Below, piece by piece: positions 16,341 through 25,033 of a stretch of 64,000 nt of DNA. Source of the DNA: B16-G9 sp964400655 (lineage in GTDB: Bacteria > Bacteroidota > Bacteroidia > Bacteroidales > F082); assembly GCA_964400655.1 (NCBI GenBank), contig CAYNVN010000162.1, positions 1-64,000 on the forward strand, read 5' to 3'. The notes under the pieces are model-generated. The model was not told the origin of the DNA. It saw only the letters and a program-made list of their open reading frames with translations, and did no database searches. Made by a program: the position numbers and the translations under genes. The stretch's first letter is position 1. Each line of letters starts with the position of its first letter.

Positions 16341-17840
16341 ATGGATACAAATCAGAATGATACAAGGCAGTATGTTGCAAAAACATTTTCGGGCCTTGAA
16401 AACGAGCTGGCTACCGAGTTAAAATTTCTTGGTGCCGAAAATATTGAAATCATTAAGCGCGGCGTTAAATTCGAAGGCAACAAAGAGTTGCTTTACCGTG
16501 CCAATTATCTCTTACGAACCGCCATCAGAATTCTTACTCCGATTAAGGAGTTTAAAGTTACCGATGAACAAAGTTTGTACGACGGGGTTAAAGCCATTCA
16601 GTGGGATGAAATTATGACCCATAAACATACCTTTGTTATCAATGCCGATGTGTTTCATTCTCAAATCGATCATTCGTTTTTTGCCGCTTTGAAGTCGAAA
16701 GATGCCCTGGTGGATTTTTTCAGAGATAAAATACGCCGCCGTCCGTCGGTTGATAAGGATAACGCCGATATTTATATCAACATCCACATCAGTCAAAATG
16801 TATGTACGGTTTCGCTGGACAGCTCCGGCGAATCGTTGCATAAGCGCGGATACCGGATTGGTGCCGATAAAGCACCGCTGAACGAAGTGCTTGCTGCAGG
16901 CCTGATTAAACTTTCGGGATGGAAAGGAGATGTTGATTTTTACGATCCCATGTGCGGTTCGGGAACATTGGTTATGGAGGCCGCCATGCAGGCCATGAAC
17001 ATTCCGGCAGGTTATTACCGGAACGGCTATGCTTTTGAAAAGTGGCCCGATTTTGACGAAGAGCTATGGCAGGCTGTTAAAGCGGAACACGACAACGAGT
17101 TTAAGGACATCAACATAAACATTGTAGCCTCCGACCGTTCGGAAAAAGCAGTGCAAATTGCAAAACGAAACCTGCGTCATGCCGGACTGCACAAAGACAT
17201 TCAAATTTCCAAGGCTTACTTCGATAGTGTACAGCCCAAAAGCGACAAGGGAACTTTAATATTTAACCCGCCCTACGGTATGCGTTTGTCGGAAAACGAC
17301 ATTGTTCAGCTTTACCGCGAAATCGGCGATGTTTTAAAAGCCAACTGGACAGGACATCAGGCATGGATAATAACCTCCGCCCTTGATGCAGCCAAATTTA
17401 TAGGCTTACGTCCTTCAAAAAAGGTAGAACTCTACAACGGCCCCATTGAAGCAAAGCTCTTTTGTTTCGATTTATATGAAGGAAGCAAAAAAGCAAAATA
17501 CAGGGATAACGATAAACCCGCCGGGCGACAGGAACGTGATAAGTATCGCGGCAAAACGCCACGGGAAGGCAGGTCAGGCCGTTTTAACAACGACGAAAAC
17601 CGCAATCAACGAGGCGAAAGAAGAGATTCGCAACACAGAGGTGACGGAAAACGTAAGTTTGGCGATAAAAACCGTGACGACAAAAAATCCTTTGGAAAAA
17701 GAAATTTTTCTGACCACAAAAAATCCGACAACCGCAACAGCGACAAAAAAAGATTTGGTAATAAAAGGGATGATTCACCGGCCAAAAAGTCAGAATCAAA
17801 AAAAGTTACGGTAAGATTCAAAAGAAAACGCCTGGATTAA
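16341..17840 (+). CDS. THUMP-domain rRNA guanine-N2 methyltransferase (RlmL N-terminal half type)
   Basis: SAM-dependent RNA methyltransferase of the RlmL/YcbY N-terminal type, which in E. coli makes m2G2445 in 23S rRNA. It has an N-terminal ferredoxin-like/THUMP region (about 10-165), then the Rossmann methyltransferase domain with DPMCGSGT at 202-209 (SAM binding) and the catalytic NPPYG at 309-313. It lacks the RlmK half found fused in gammaproteobacteria. From about residue 382 to 499 there is a very hydrophilic Lys/Arg/Asp/Asn-rich tail that is probably disordered and RNA-binding. The -7 box lies immediately before the ATG. Confidence 0.92.
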   Translation: MDTNQNDTRQYVAKTFSGLENELATELKFLGAENIEIIKRGVKFEGNKELLYRANYLLRTAIRILTPIKEFKVTDEQSLYDGVKAIQWDEIMTHKHTFVINADVFHSQIDHSFFAALKSKDALVDFFRDKIRRRPSVDKDNADIYINIHISQNVCTVSLDSSGESLHKRGYRIGADKAPLNEVLAAGLIKLSGWKGDVDFYDPMCGSGTLVMEAAMQAMNIPAGYYRNGYAFEKWPDFDEELWQAVKAEHDNEFKDININIVASDRSEKAVQIAKRNLRHAGLHKDIQISKAYFDSVQPKSDKGTLIFNPPYGMRLSENDIVQLYREIGDVLKANWTGHQAWIITSALDAAKFIGLRPSKKVELYNGPIEAKLFCFDLYEGSKKAKYRDNDKPAGRQERDKYRGKTPREGRSGRFNNDENRNQRGERRDSQHRGDGKRKFGDKNRDDKKSFGKRNFSDHKKSDNRNSDKKRFGNKRDDSPAKKSESKKVTVRFKRKRLD

Positions 17841-17859
17841 CCGGTAAAAAAGTTACCGG
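17841..17859. terminator. Shared hairpin between convergent genes
   Basis: CCGGTAA (17841-17847), loop AAAAG, TTACCGG (17853-17859). It begins directly after the methyltransferase stop and includes the stop codon of the convergent epimerase gene. ATTTCTTTT follows on the plus strand. Probably a compact terminator, chiefly for the plus strand. Confidence 0.6.
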
Positions 17860-18857
17860 ATTTCTTTTAAAAACAGGCTGGCCGCCTCGTTAATGGTTTG
17901 CTTTACAGGTTTGTATTTAAAGTCGAACCGGGTTAAAAACTTTTGGTTATTATAGTGATAATGCTGCTGTGCGGTTTGTGCGCTCTCTTTGGTCACCAGC
18001 GGTGCTTTGCCCGTTAACATCGAATTTATTTTTTGTAAACGCCAGTAAACCGCACTTAGTAAACGGCCGGCTTTCCGTTTGGGAGCATCAACCTTAAGCG
18101 ATTCAGCCATCCATACAAATAACTGTTGATAACTGACGTTTTCAGCATTTAGTATAAAACGTTCCGCCGTAACATCATCTTCCATCAGCATAATCATTGC
18201 CCTGGCCACATCATCAACATCAACAAAGCCGTTTGAACCGGAGGTATAAAATTTTAAACCGTTATAAACCGTTTGAAACAACTTTGAACTGCCGCTGTTC
18301 CAGTTACCCGCACCGAGGATAACCGAAGGATTTACAATAACCGCATTCAGCCCTTCGTGAATTCCCCTCCATACCTCGCGCTCCGACTCATACTTACTAA
18401 CAGAATAAAACGACGGATTAACGGAGGTTGAAAAATGAGTTTCCTCATCAACGGGTTTATTATTGTCGGTCCTGCCCAATGCCGCAATGGAACTAACAAA
18501 ACAGAGCTTGTCAATGTTTTTCTCCAAAGCAATATTCACCACATTTGCAGTGCCTTCAATATTTGTTTTCATCATTAAATCTCTATCCGAAGGATCAAAC
18601 GATACCATGGCGGCGGTATGATAAACATGTGTTACCCCTTTAAAAGCTTCCGATAAAGCATACATGTCAGGCAAATCGACTTCAAACCATTCAATACTTT
18701 GCAAAAGAGCGGTTGCATTGTTTCTTTTAAAAACCCTGTCCACCAAATCCATTGATGAACCACTCCGTTTTAAGGCCCTAATTTTCTTGCCGTTATGTAC
18801 CAACCGGTAAAGTAAATGTGCCCCCAAAAACCCTGTTCCGCCAGTAATTAAAATCAT
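17853..18857 (-). CDS. NAD(P)-dependent epimerase/dehydratase (extended SDR)
   Basis: A 334-residue extended short-chain dehydrogenase/reductase. The cofactor loop GGTGFLGAH is at 6-14, and the catalytic pair Tyr151/Lys155 is in YSVSKYESER, preceded by FVSSIAALG. The sequence resembles the dihydroflavonol-4-reductase/3-beta-HSD-like group that acts on sterol-, hopanoid- or sugar-type substrates, but the substrate cannot be read here. It is monocistronic, convergent with the methyltransferase gene, and its -7 box (18862-18869) is only five bases upstream of the ATG. Confidence 0.85.
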   Translation of the reverse strand: MILITGGTGFLGAHLLYRLVHNGKKIRALKRSGSSMDLVDRVFKRNNATALLQSIEWFEVDLPDMYALSEAFKGVTHVYHTAAMVSFDPSDRDLMMKTNIEGTANVVNIALEKNIDKLCFVSSIAALGRTDNNKPVDEETHFSTSVNPSFYSVSKYESEREVWRGIHEGLNAVIVNPSVILGAGNWNSGSSKLFQTVYNGLKFYTSGSNGFVDVDDVARAMIMLMEDDVTAERFILNAENVSYQQLFVWMAESLKVDAPKRKAGRLLSAVYWRLQKINSMLTGKAPLVTKESAQTAQQHYHYNNQKFLTRFDFKYKPVKQTINEAASLFLKEIR

Positions 18858-18861
18858 ACGA

Positions 18862-18869
18862 CAAAGATA
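18862..18869 (-). promoter_or_regulatory. -7 box abutting the epimerase start
   Basis: CAAAGATA (TATCTTTG on the minus strand) sits five bases before the ATG at 18857. As with 16325-16332, this predicts a leaderless or nearly leaderless transcript. Confidence 0.6.
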
Positions 18870-18990
18870 GGTTTATTGTTGATTTTGATTAGACGTTTTA
18901 AAAACACTTCTGCAATTTTTTATTTTTTTTCAACGGGTTTATTTATTTAAATAGAATAAAAACAATCACTTTTTATATCCCGTTTATCAC

Positions 18991-18998
18991 TATTTTTG
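18991..18998 (+). promoter_or_regulatory. -7 box for lpdA
   Basis: TATTTTTG, 28 bases before the lpdA ATG. Confidence 0.6.
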
Positions 18999-19026
18999 CG
19001 AAACTTATAACAAAAACAGAATAAAA

Positions 19027-20418
19027 ATGAAATACGATATTATGGTGTTGGGCTCCGGTCCCGGAGGATATGTGGCGGCCATTCGTGCTGCACAACTCGG
19101 TAAAAAGGTGGCAGTTGTTGAAAAAGCCGAAATCGGCGGTGTTTGCCTTAATTGGGGATGTATTCCAACAAAAGCACTGCTTAAAAGTGCACAGGTTTTT
19201 AATTACGCCAAACATGCTGCTGAATTTGGTGTTAACATTAGCGGCGATATTACCCCCGACCTTCCCGCCATGGTAAAACGCAGCAGGGGAGTGGCCGAAG
19301 GCATGAGCAAAGGAGTTCAGTATCTTTTTAAAAAGAATAAAATAGAACTTATCAATGGCTTTGGAAAAATACTTCCCGGAAAAAAAATGGAAGTAACAGA
19401 TGCCGGGGGTAAAGCAACGGTGTACGATGCCGGCCATATTATTATTGCCACGGGAGCCAAAGCCCGCCAATTGCCCAATCTGCCCATCGACGGAAAAAAG
19501 ATAATCGGTTATCGTCAGGCAATGACCCTGGAAACCATTCCGTCAAAAATGGTGGTGGTGGGCTCGGGAGCCATTGGATCCGAATTTGCCTACTTCTACA
19601 ACAGTCTTGGCGTGGAAGTTACTCTGGTGGAGTATTTCCCGACCATTGTTCCGCTGGAAGATACGGATGTTTCAAAACAGCTTGCCCGATCGTTCAAAAA
19701 GGCCAAAATGAAAGTAATGACCGACTCAACCGTTGAAAAAGTAGATACATCGGGTAAAACATGCAAAGTTTCCATAAAAACGAAAAAAGGAGTTGTTGAA
19801 ACGGAAGCAGATATTGTGCTTTCGGCCGTAGGTATTGAAACCAACCTTGAAGGAATAGGCCTTGAAGAGACCAGAATCAAAACCGAAAAAGGAAAGGTTG
19901 TTGTTGATGAGTTTTACAAAACCAATGTTGAGGGCTATTACGCCATTGGCGACATTGTAAAAGGTCCAGCCCTGGCACATACCGCCTCACACGAAGGAAT
20001 TACCTGTGTTGAAAAAATTGCGGGACTGGATGTGGAACCGGTTGACTACGGTAACATTCCGGCCTGTACCTATACATCGCCCGAGGTTGCTTCGGTGGGC
20101 ATGACGGAGAAGCAGGCCAAAGAGGCAGGTTATGAAATAAAAGTAGGTAAATTTCCTTTTACCGCTTCCGGAAAAGCAAGTGCCGGCGGCAAAAAAGACG
20201 GATTTGTAAAGGTTGTTTTTGATGCCAAATATGGCGAATGGCTTGGCTGCAGCATGATTGGTGAGAACGTTACCGAAATGATTGCCGAAGTGGTTGTTGC
20301 CCGCAAACTGGAAACCACCGGCCATGAAATCATTAAATCAATCCACCCGCACCCAACCATGTCCGAAGCCATTATGGAGGCCGTTGCCGATGCCTATGGC
20401 GAAGTGATTCATTTGTAG
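19027..20418 (+). CDS. lpdA: Dihydrolipoyl dehydrogenase
   Basis: FAD-dependent E3 subunit that reoxidises dihydrolipoamide in pyruvate and 2-oxo acid dehydrogenase complexes or the glycine cleavage system, producing NADH. 463 residues. FAD-binding GSGPGGY is at 9-15, the redox-active disulfide GGVCLNWGC gives Cys40 and Cys45, the NAD loop VVGSGAIGSEFAYF is near 177-190, and the catalytic dyad region HPHPTMSE begins at His440 with Glu447 nearby. It has its own promoter. No E1 or E2 gene lies beside it, so it probably serves several complexes. Confidence 0.97.
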   Translation: MKYDIMVLGSGPGGYVAAIRAAQLGKKVAVVEKAEIGGVCLNWGCIPTKALLKSAQVFNYAKHAAEFGVNISGDITPDLPAMVKRSRGVAEGMSKGVQYLFKKNKIELINGFGKILPGKKMEVTDAGGKATVYDAGHIIIATGAKARQLPNLPIDGKKIIGYRQAMTLETIPSKMVVVGSGAIGSEFAYFYNSLGVEVTLVEYFPTIVPLEDTDVSKQLARSFKKAKMKVMTDSTVEKVDTSGKTCKVSIKTKKGVVETEADIVLSAVGIETNLEGIGLEETRIKTEKGKVVVDEFYKTNVEGYYAIGDIVKGPALAHTASHEGITCVEKIAGLDVEPVDYGNIPACTYTSPEVASVGMTEKQAKEAGYEIKVGKFPFTASGKASAGGKKDGFVKVVFDAKYGEWLGCSMIGENVTEMIAEVVVARKLETTGHEIIKSIHPHPTMSEAIMEAVADAYGEVIHL

Positions 20419-20515
20419 GATTGATGATTGACGATTTAAGATTGATGATTTAAGATTGACGATTGACAGAAAAATCAACAATCAAAAATCAAAAATCATA
20501 AATTAAAAATCAGGG
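20419..20515. repeat. Low-complexity self-complementary repeat after lpdA
   Basis: The left half is GATTGATGATTGACGATTT-like units (20419-20467) and the right half is AATCAAAAATC units (20471-20512). The halves are roughly complementary, so the block could fold into an imperfect hairpin. Same word family as 79-137 and 6988-7032. Confidence 0.75.
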
Positions 20516-20534
20516 AATTATAAAACATTAAAAA

Positions 20535-21347
20535 ATGAACATAAAATCCGTTATAGAAAACGCATGGGAGAACCGGGAATTGCTGAGGCAAAAGGAAACA
20601 GTCGAGGCTGTTGAGTTTGTTATTGAAGAACTTGATAAAGGACGGCTGCGCACAGCCGAACCAACTGAAAATGGCTGGAAAGTTAACGATTGGGTTAAAA
20701 AAGCGGTAATCCTATATTTCCCCATCCGTAAAATGGAAACCATGGAAACCGGAATGTTTGAATTTCACGATAAAATTCCGTTAAAACACAGCTATGCCAT
20801 GCAAGAGGTGCGTGTGGTGCCACATGCGGTAGCACGTTACGGAGCTTATCTTGCCAAAGGAGTGGTACTGATGCCTTCGTATATAAATATCGGTGCTTAC
20901 GTAGGTTCGGGAACCATGGTGGATACCTGGGCAACCGTTGGCTCATGTGCCCAAATAGGAAAAGGAGTGCATTTAAGCGGCGGCGTGGGCATTGGAGGAG
21001 TACTTGAGCCGGTTCAGGCTGCACCGGTAATTATTGAAGACGGTGCTTTTATCGGGTCCCGTTCCATCGTGGTGGAAGGGGTGCGTATTGGTAAAGAAGC
21101 CGTTTTGGGGGCTAATGTGGTTATTACCAAATCAACCAAAATTATTGACGTTAGCGGAAACAATCCCGTGGAATACAACGGCTATGTCCCCCAACGCTCG
21201 GTGGTTATCCCCGGAAGTTATACCAAACATTTCCCTGCCGGCGATTATCAGGTCTCCTGTGCACTGATCATCGGTAAAAGAAAAGCCTCCACCGACTTAA
21301 AAACTTCACTTAACGAAGCGTTACGCGATTTCGGTGTGGCGGTTTAA
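20535..21347 (+). CDS. dapD: 2,3,4,5-tetrahydropyridine-2,6-dicarboxylate N-succinyltransferase
   Basis: Succinylates tetrahydrodipicolinate in the lysine/meso-diaminopimelate pathway using succinyl-CoA. The 270-residue length is typical. An alpha-helical N-terminal domain (about 1-95) is followed by a left-handed beta-helix of hexapeptide repeats (about 100-220: for example GAYVGSGTMVDTWATVGSCA, then IGKGVHLSGGVGIGG), and a C-terminal GDYQVSCALIIGKR segment. It implies the succinylase variant of the DAP route; partner genes (dapE, aminotransferase) are not in this window. The upstream region is occupied by low-complexity repeats. Confidence 0.96.
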   Translation: MNIKSVIENAWENRELLRQKETVEAVEFVIEELDKGRLRTAEPTENGWKVNDWVKKAVILYFPIRKMETMETGMFEFHDKIPLKHSYAMQEVRVVPHAVARYGAYLAKGVVLMPSYINIGAYVGSGTMVDTWATVGSCAQIGKGVHLSGGVGIGGVLEPVQAAPVIIEDGAFIGSRSIVVEGVRIGKEAVLGANVVITKSTKIIDVSGNNPVEYNGYVPQRSVVIPGSYTKHFPAGDYQVSCALIIGKRKASTDLKTSLNEALRDFGVAV

Positions 21348-21411
21348 ATTGATTTTTATTGAGATTTTTAAGGATTCTCTATTAATCCCCGTCTTTAAAT
21401 ATGGAATAATT

Positions 21412-21419
21412 TATATTTG
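21412..21419 (+). promoter_or_regulatory. -7 box upstream of the DHODH-like gene
   Basis: TATATTTG fits TAnnTTTG. It would give a leader of about 85 bases before the ATG at 21511. Confidence 0.45.
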
Positions 21420-21510
21420 TTTTGAATTGTGTAAAAAAGACTTTTCAATGAATGAAGTTATTATTTTTACATACTCAAAACCGAAATAAACATTCTTAAC
21501 TTAAGCAATT

Positions 21511-22497
21511 ATGGCAAATATTGAAACATCGTGGATGGGAATTAAACTTAAAAATCCCATTATTGCAGCAAGCTCGGGCCTTACAAATTCTGTTGAAAAT
21601 ATTGTTGAACTGGAAAGAAACGGGGCAGGGGCAGTGGTGCTTAAATCGCTTTTTGAAGAACAGATTGCCAACAAGGTAGATCACACCATGAACCAGGATA
21701 TTGCCAACTATTACCCTGAAGCGGAAGATTACATTCGCAATTATACACAGGGCAACGATGTTGCCGTTTATCTCGATTTGATACGAACCGCAAAACAGGC
21801 GGTAAACATTCCTGTTATTGCATCAATAAACTGTGTTTCGGATAGCGATGAGTGGATTTCGTTTGCCAAAAAAGTTGAGCATGCCGGTGCCGACGGGCTG
21901 GAACTAAACCTGTTTGTTCTGCCCTCCGACCCAAATCGCGAAGGAACCGATAATGAAAAAATCTATTTTAACATTGCTGAGAAAATAACCGAAACAGTCG
22001 ATATTCCCGTTTCGATGAAGGTGAGTTATTATTTTTCGGGACTGGCACGATTTATTACACGCCTTTCGTGGACTAACATCAAAGGACTGGTTTTGTTTAA
22101 CCGCTTTTATTCGCCCGATATTGATATAGAAAATCTTGAAGTTAAAAGCTCGTTTGTTTTTAGCAACCCCGCTTCGCTGGCTGTTTCTCTGCGCTGGATT
22201 GCCATGTTATCGCCCCATGTTAAATGCGATTTGGCAGCAACAACAGGAATACACGACGGTTCGGCATTAATAAAACAACTATTGGCCGGTGCCCATGCCG
22301 TACAAATTGCATCGGTGCTTTACAAAAAAGGATTTAAGGAAATAGGAGTGATGATTAAAGAGCTGGAAGAGTGGATGGAAAGAAAGAATTTCAAAACCAT
22401 CGACGATTTCAGAGGAAAACTTAATGTTTCGGAATACGATAATCCGGCAGCATACGAACGGGTTCAGTTTATGAAACATTTTTCGGGAATTGAGTAA
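21511..22497 (+). CDS. Dihydroorotate dehydrogenase-like flavoprotein
   Basis: A 328-residue TIM-barrel protein of the PyrD/DHODH-like family. WMGIKLKNPIIAASSG at the start and GADGLELN near 126-133 are family hallmarks, and the C-terminal half retains the FMN-phosphate region (TTGIHDGSAL, then LLAGAHAVQIAS). In class 1 enzymes the next motif is NLSCPN, with the catalytic Cys. Here it reads NLFVLPSDPN, so that cysteine is absent. It is therefore likely to oxidise something other than dihydroorotate, or to use a different base. No pyrimidine genes are adjacent. Confidence 0.8.
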   Translation: MANIETSWMGIKLKNPIIAASSGLTNSVENIVELERNGAGAVVLKSLFEEQIANKVDHTMNQDIANYYPEAEDYIRNYTQGNDVAVYLDLIRTAKQAVNIPVIASINCVSDSDEWISFAKKVEHAGADGLELNLFVLPSDPNREGTDNEKIYFNIAEKITETVDIPVSMKVSYYFSGLARFITRLSWTNIKGLVLFNRFYSPDIDIENLEVKSSFVFSNPASLAVSLRWIAMLSPHVKCDLAATTGIHDGSALIKQLLAGAHAVQIASVLYKKGFKEIGVMIKELEEWMERKNFKTIDDFRGKLNVSEYDNPAAYERVQFMKHFSGIE

Positions 22498-22523
22498 GCA
22501 GAGGCCGTTTTTATAATAACCCG

Positions 22524-23114
22524 TTACTTTTTGGAGGTTATCAGCTTTTCATGCAGTTTTACAACTTGCGGAATCAACATCTCTTTGCCGTCATTGTTAA
22601 TTACAAAACTTGCTAAGCGGTTTTTAACCGCATCATCCATTTGACTGGCCATGCGCCTGACAACCTCATCTTCAGATGCACCATCGCGTTGCATCACCCG
22701 TTTTATGCGAATATCACGCGGACAATATACCGCAATAATATTCCGAAACCGTTTTTCAAGATGGTGTTCAAACAAAATTGCCGATTCATGGATTAAGTAA
22801 GGAAAATCAGCATGTTCCGCTTTCCATCTCTCATATCTTTTAAAAACAAGGGGATGAATAAGGTTGTTGATAAACCCGAGCGCTTCTTTATCGTTAAAAA
22901 TAACGCCGGCAAGACGTTTAAAATCTATTTCATCCTTTATGTTAAAAACCTTTTCTCCCAGTGTTTGTCTTATCCGGTATTTTACCTCTTCATCAAAATA
23001 GAACTTTTTTGCCTCTACATCAGAATAAAACACCGGTACTCCCAGCGATTCAAAAATTCTGCAAACCGTGGTTTTTCCGCTGCCGATATTTCCCGTAAGG
23101 CCTGTCTCTGTCAT
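22524..23114 (-). CDS. coaE: Dephospho-CoA kinase
   Basis: Catalyses the last step of coenzyme A synthesis, phosphorylating the 3'-hydroxyl of dephospho-CoA. 196 residues, with the P-loop GNIGSGKTTV (Lys14) preceded by GLTG, the DVEAKKFYF region in place of the usual DAD, and the conserved HPLVFKRYE and ESAILFE segments. The start ATG at 23114 overlaps the stop of the YbbR gene by four bases (ATGA), supporting this start and coupling. Confidence 0.94.
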   Translation of the reverse strand: MTETGLTGNIGSGKTTVCRIFESLGVPVFYSDVEAKKFYFDEEVKYRIRQTLGEKVFNIKDEIDFKRLAGVIFNDKEALGFINNLIHPLVFKRYERWKAEHADFPYLIHESAILFEHHLEKRFRNIIAVYCPRDIRIKRVMQRDGASEDEVVRRMASQMDDAVKNRLASFVINNDGKEMLIPQVVKLHEKLITSKK

Positions 23115-24100
23115 TTGATTATAATAAACTCCACATTATCGGGTTCAAGCATAATGTTCCTTACAAAGTCGGGATGGTCGGTTACTTTAAGGTTTAATTT
23201 ACGGGCTGTTTTTAAGTCAACATTTTCAATTACAGGCGATACCGTAAACTGCCCGGCATTTACTTTATCGTAATCCTTAAGGGCCACATCAAAATAAACC
23301 GTAACCCGTTTGGGAAAGGTTTCAAGCGTATAACGGCTTACCGATGTATTGATGGGAATGGATATGCCCGACTGGGTAAATTTTGCCACTTTAACGCTGA
23401 GCATCACCTTATCCGGCTCAACATGGGTAAGTTCCGGCAACGGGTTTACCAAATCCACATCCAGTGCCTTATCCTGCATGATATTACCGATTTTAAGATG
23501 TTTTGTTTTGATACCTTCTATTGTATCGAGCACACTTTTGGGGCCGTAAACCATAACCTCTGCAGGTTTTAGCGATACCGGCTTGTACAGGTTAAACGAC
23601 CCGCTAAATTCAAGGGTTATATCGTTGATAACCTTCACTTTTTTTGACTGAAGCTTTTCAAGTAAAAAAGAAAGAATATTCTTGGAAAAACTGATATTGG
23701 ACGGAGATATGTCTAACAGCCTGGCAATGTTCTCTTTTAACGGCAGCGTTGAAATGTAGTAAACATCTTCATCCGCTTTGTGGATGGTGTAGTTTTTAAG
23801 GTGTACAATCAATTCGTCGGGATGAAGCAGGCTTAGTTCGACAAGGTAAAAACCTCGTGCTTTAATATTGAACTTTACCGTTGAATCGATTTTTTGTGTA
23901 AGCAGCTTGTTGGCAGGAACATCTTTGTAGATAATCTGCATATTGTAGGTTTGAGAATATTCCTGCGAGAGCTTAATAAGCAGCCAGAATACCGAAGAGA
24001 TAATGATGAAAATAATAAATGTAAGGTGATTGGAGCGACGGGTTTTTTCTTCCGCCGTCCTGTTTTTTACGCTGCTGTTTTTTATTTTAAGCTTCGACAT
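23111..24100 (-). CDS. YbbR-like domain protein (CdaR-like)
   Basis: A 329-residue protein with one N-terminal transmembrane helix at about 27-46 and a periplasmic part made of YbbR-like repeats (for example the VYGPKSVLDTIEGIKT stretch). In Firmicutes YbbR/CdaR regulates the c-di-AMP cyclase CdaA; no cyclase gene is visible here, so that role is uncertain. It is coupled to coaE by a four-base overlap. It is separated from yajC by a strong minus-strand terminator, so it probably has its own promoter, which I could not locate. Confidence 0.88.
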   Translation of the reverse strand: MSKLKIKNSSVKNRTAEEKTRRSNHLTFIIFIIISSVFWLLIKLSQEYSQTYNMQIIYKDVPANKLLTQKIDSTVKFNIKARGFYLVELSLLHPDELIVHLKNYTIHKADEDVYYISTLPLKENIARLLDISPSNISFSKNILSFLLEKLQSKKVKVINDITLEFSGSFNLYKPVSLKPAEVMVYGPKSVLDTIEGIKTKHLKIGNIMQDKALDVDLVNPLPELTHVEPDKVMLSVKVAKFTQSGISIPINTSVSRYTLETFPKRVTVYFDVALKDYDKVNAGQFTVSPVIENVDLKTARKLNLKVTDHPDFVRNIMLEPDNVEFIIIK

Positions 24101-24137
24101 ATATTATTTCATACCCTGTTTAAAACAAATCCGGCAT

Positions 24138-24173
24138 AAAAAAACCGGAGTATAAAAGTAGTAAATACTCCGG
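24138..24173 (-). terminator. Intrinsic terminator after yajC
   Basis: A nine-base perfect stem, CCGGAGTAT (24145-24153) with ATACTCCGG (24165-24173), and on the minus strand a run of seven T directly after it (A run at 24138-24144). It ends the DUF1573/yajC transcript before ybbR. Confidence 0.9.
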
Positions 24174-24211
24174 AATTTAAATCGTGGATAACAAAATGTT
24201 CCTTAACGGAA

Positions 24212-24532
24212 CTATTTATTGTCGGCAATGCCTACGGTATCCATGGCAACGGCGCTTTTTTCAACGGTCATTTTAATGCCGTTTCCAACTTCAATAACAA
24301 CGGTTGACTCTTTTACTTCCAGTACTTTACCGTGGATTCCGCCAATGGTAACAATCTTCTGACCCTTTTTAAGTGCCTCTCTGAACTTTTTTTGTTCTTT
24401 GGCCTTTTTTTGCTGGGGACGAATAAAGAAAAAATAGAAAACCACGAGGATTAACAATAACGGCAAAAACTGCATCAATGCATTTGGTTCGCCTGCCGGC
24501 GCGGCTTCCAATAAAATAAATAGTGTGTTCAT
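24212..24532 (-). CDS. yajC: Preprotein translocase subunit YajC
   Basis: Small inner-membrane accessory subunit of the SecDF-YajC complex. 106 residues: one transmembrane helix at about 20-38 followed by the signature [12 protein letters not shown] and a small cytoplasmic domain with [14 protein letters not shown]. Followed by a strong terminator; preceded 26 bases upstream by the DUF1573 gene, so it is probably the last gene of that transcript. Confidence 0.96.
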   Translation of the reverse strand: MNTLFILLEAAPAGEPNALMQFLPLLLILVVFYFFFIRPQQKKAKEQKKFREALKKGQKIVTIGGIHGKVLEVKESTVVIEVGNGIKMTVEKSAVAMDTVGIADNK

Positions 24533-24558
24533 TTTTTTAAATATTAATATGATTTTGA

Positions 24559-25023
24559 TTAATTTCTTTCGGGCATCACCACATTTGCTTTAATACGCAA
24601 TACCGTACGGTTGGGTTGTGTATTTGCCAAAATGGTAATGGATTTATTTTGCATACCTTTTTTATGGGTACTGTCGAATGTAACGGCAATGGTACCTTCT
24701 TCACCCGGTTTAACAGGGTCGTGAGGATATGCACCCACCGTGCAACCGCACGAAGTACTTACCTTGGTAATTACCAGGTCGGATTTGCCTACATTTTTAA
24801 ATTTGAATTTATAACTTACTTTTTCACCTCTGATTACCTTGCCGAAGTCGTGAACGGTTTCAACGAAAGCCATTTTCGCCATGTCGTTTTTTACATCACC
24901 CGAAGCACTTTTACTGTTTTTAACCACATCCGAAGTAATGGTTTTGCTGTTGTTGTTTTGACAGCCTGAAAGTGCAATTCCTGCCATCAGCACCAAAATA
25001 AAATACAATCTTTTCATAACCAT
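24559..25023 (-). CDS. DUF1573 lipoprotein
   Basis: A 154-residue lipoprotein: hydrophobic signal ending IALSGC (Cys21 from the upstream Met), then an Asn/Ser/Lys-rich linker and a DUF1573 domain (immunoglobulin-like, related to ASH/MSP). [19 protein letters not shown] and STSCGCTVG are diagnostic of that family. Two in-frame ATGs occur (25023 and 25017); the second gives the more usual MKRL start. Placed between a T9SS protein and yajC. Role unknown; the family is very common beside yajC-type loci in Bacteroidota. Confidence 0.9.
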   Translation of the reverse strand: MVMKRLYFILVLMAGIALSGCQNNNSKTITSDVVKNSKSASGDVKNDMAKMAFVETVHDFGKVIRGEKVSYKFKFKNVGKSDLVITKVSTSCGCTVGAYPHDPVKPGEEGTIAVTFDSTHKKGMQNKSITILANTQPNRTVLRIKANVVMPERN

Positions 25024-25033
25024 GTTTTTTTAA

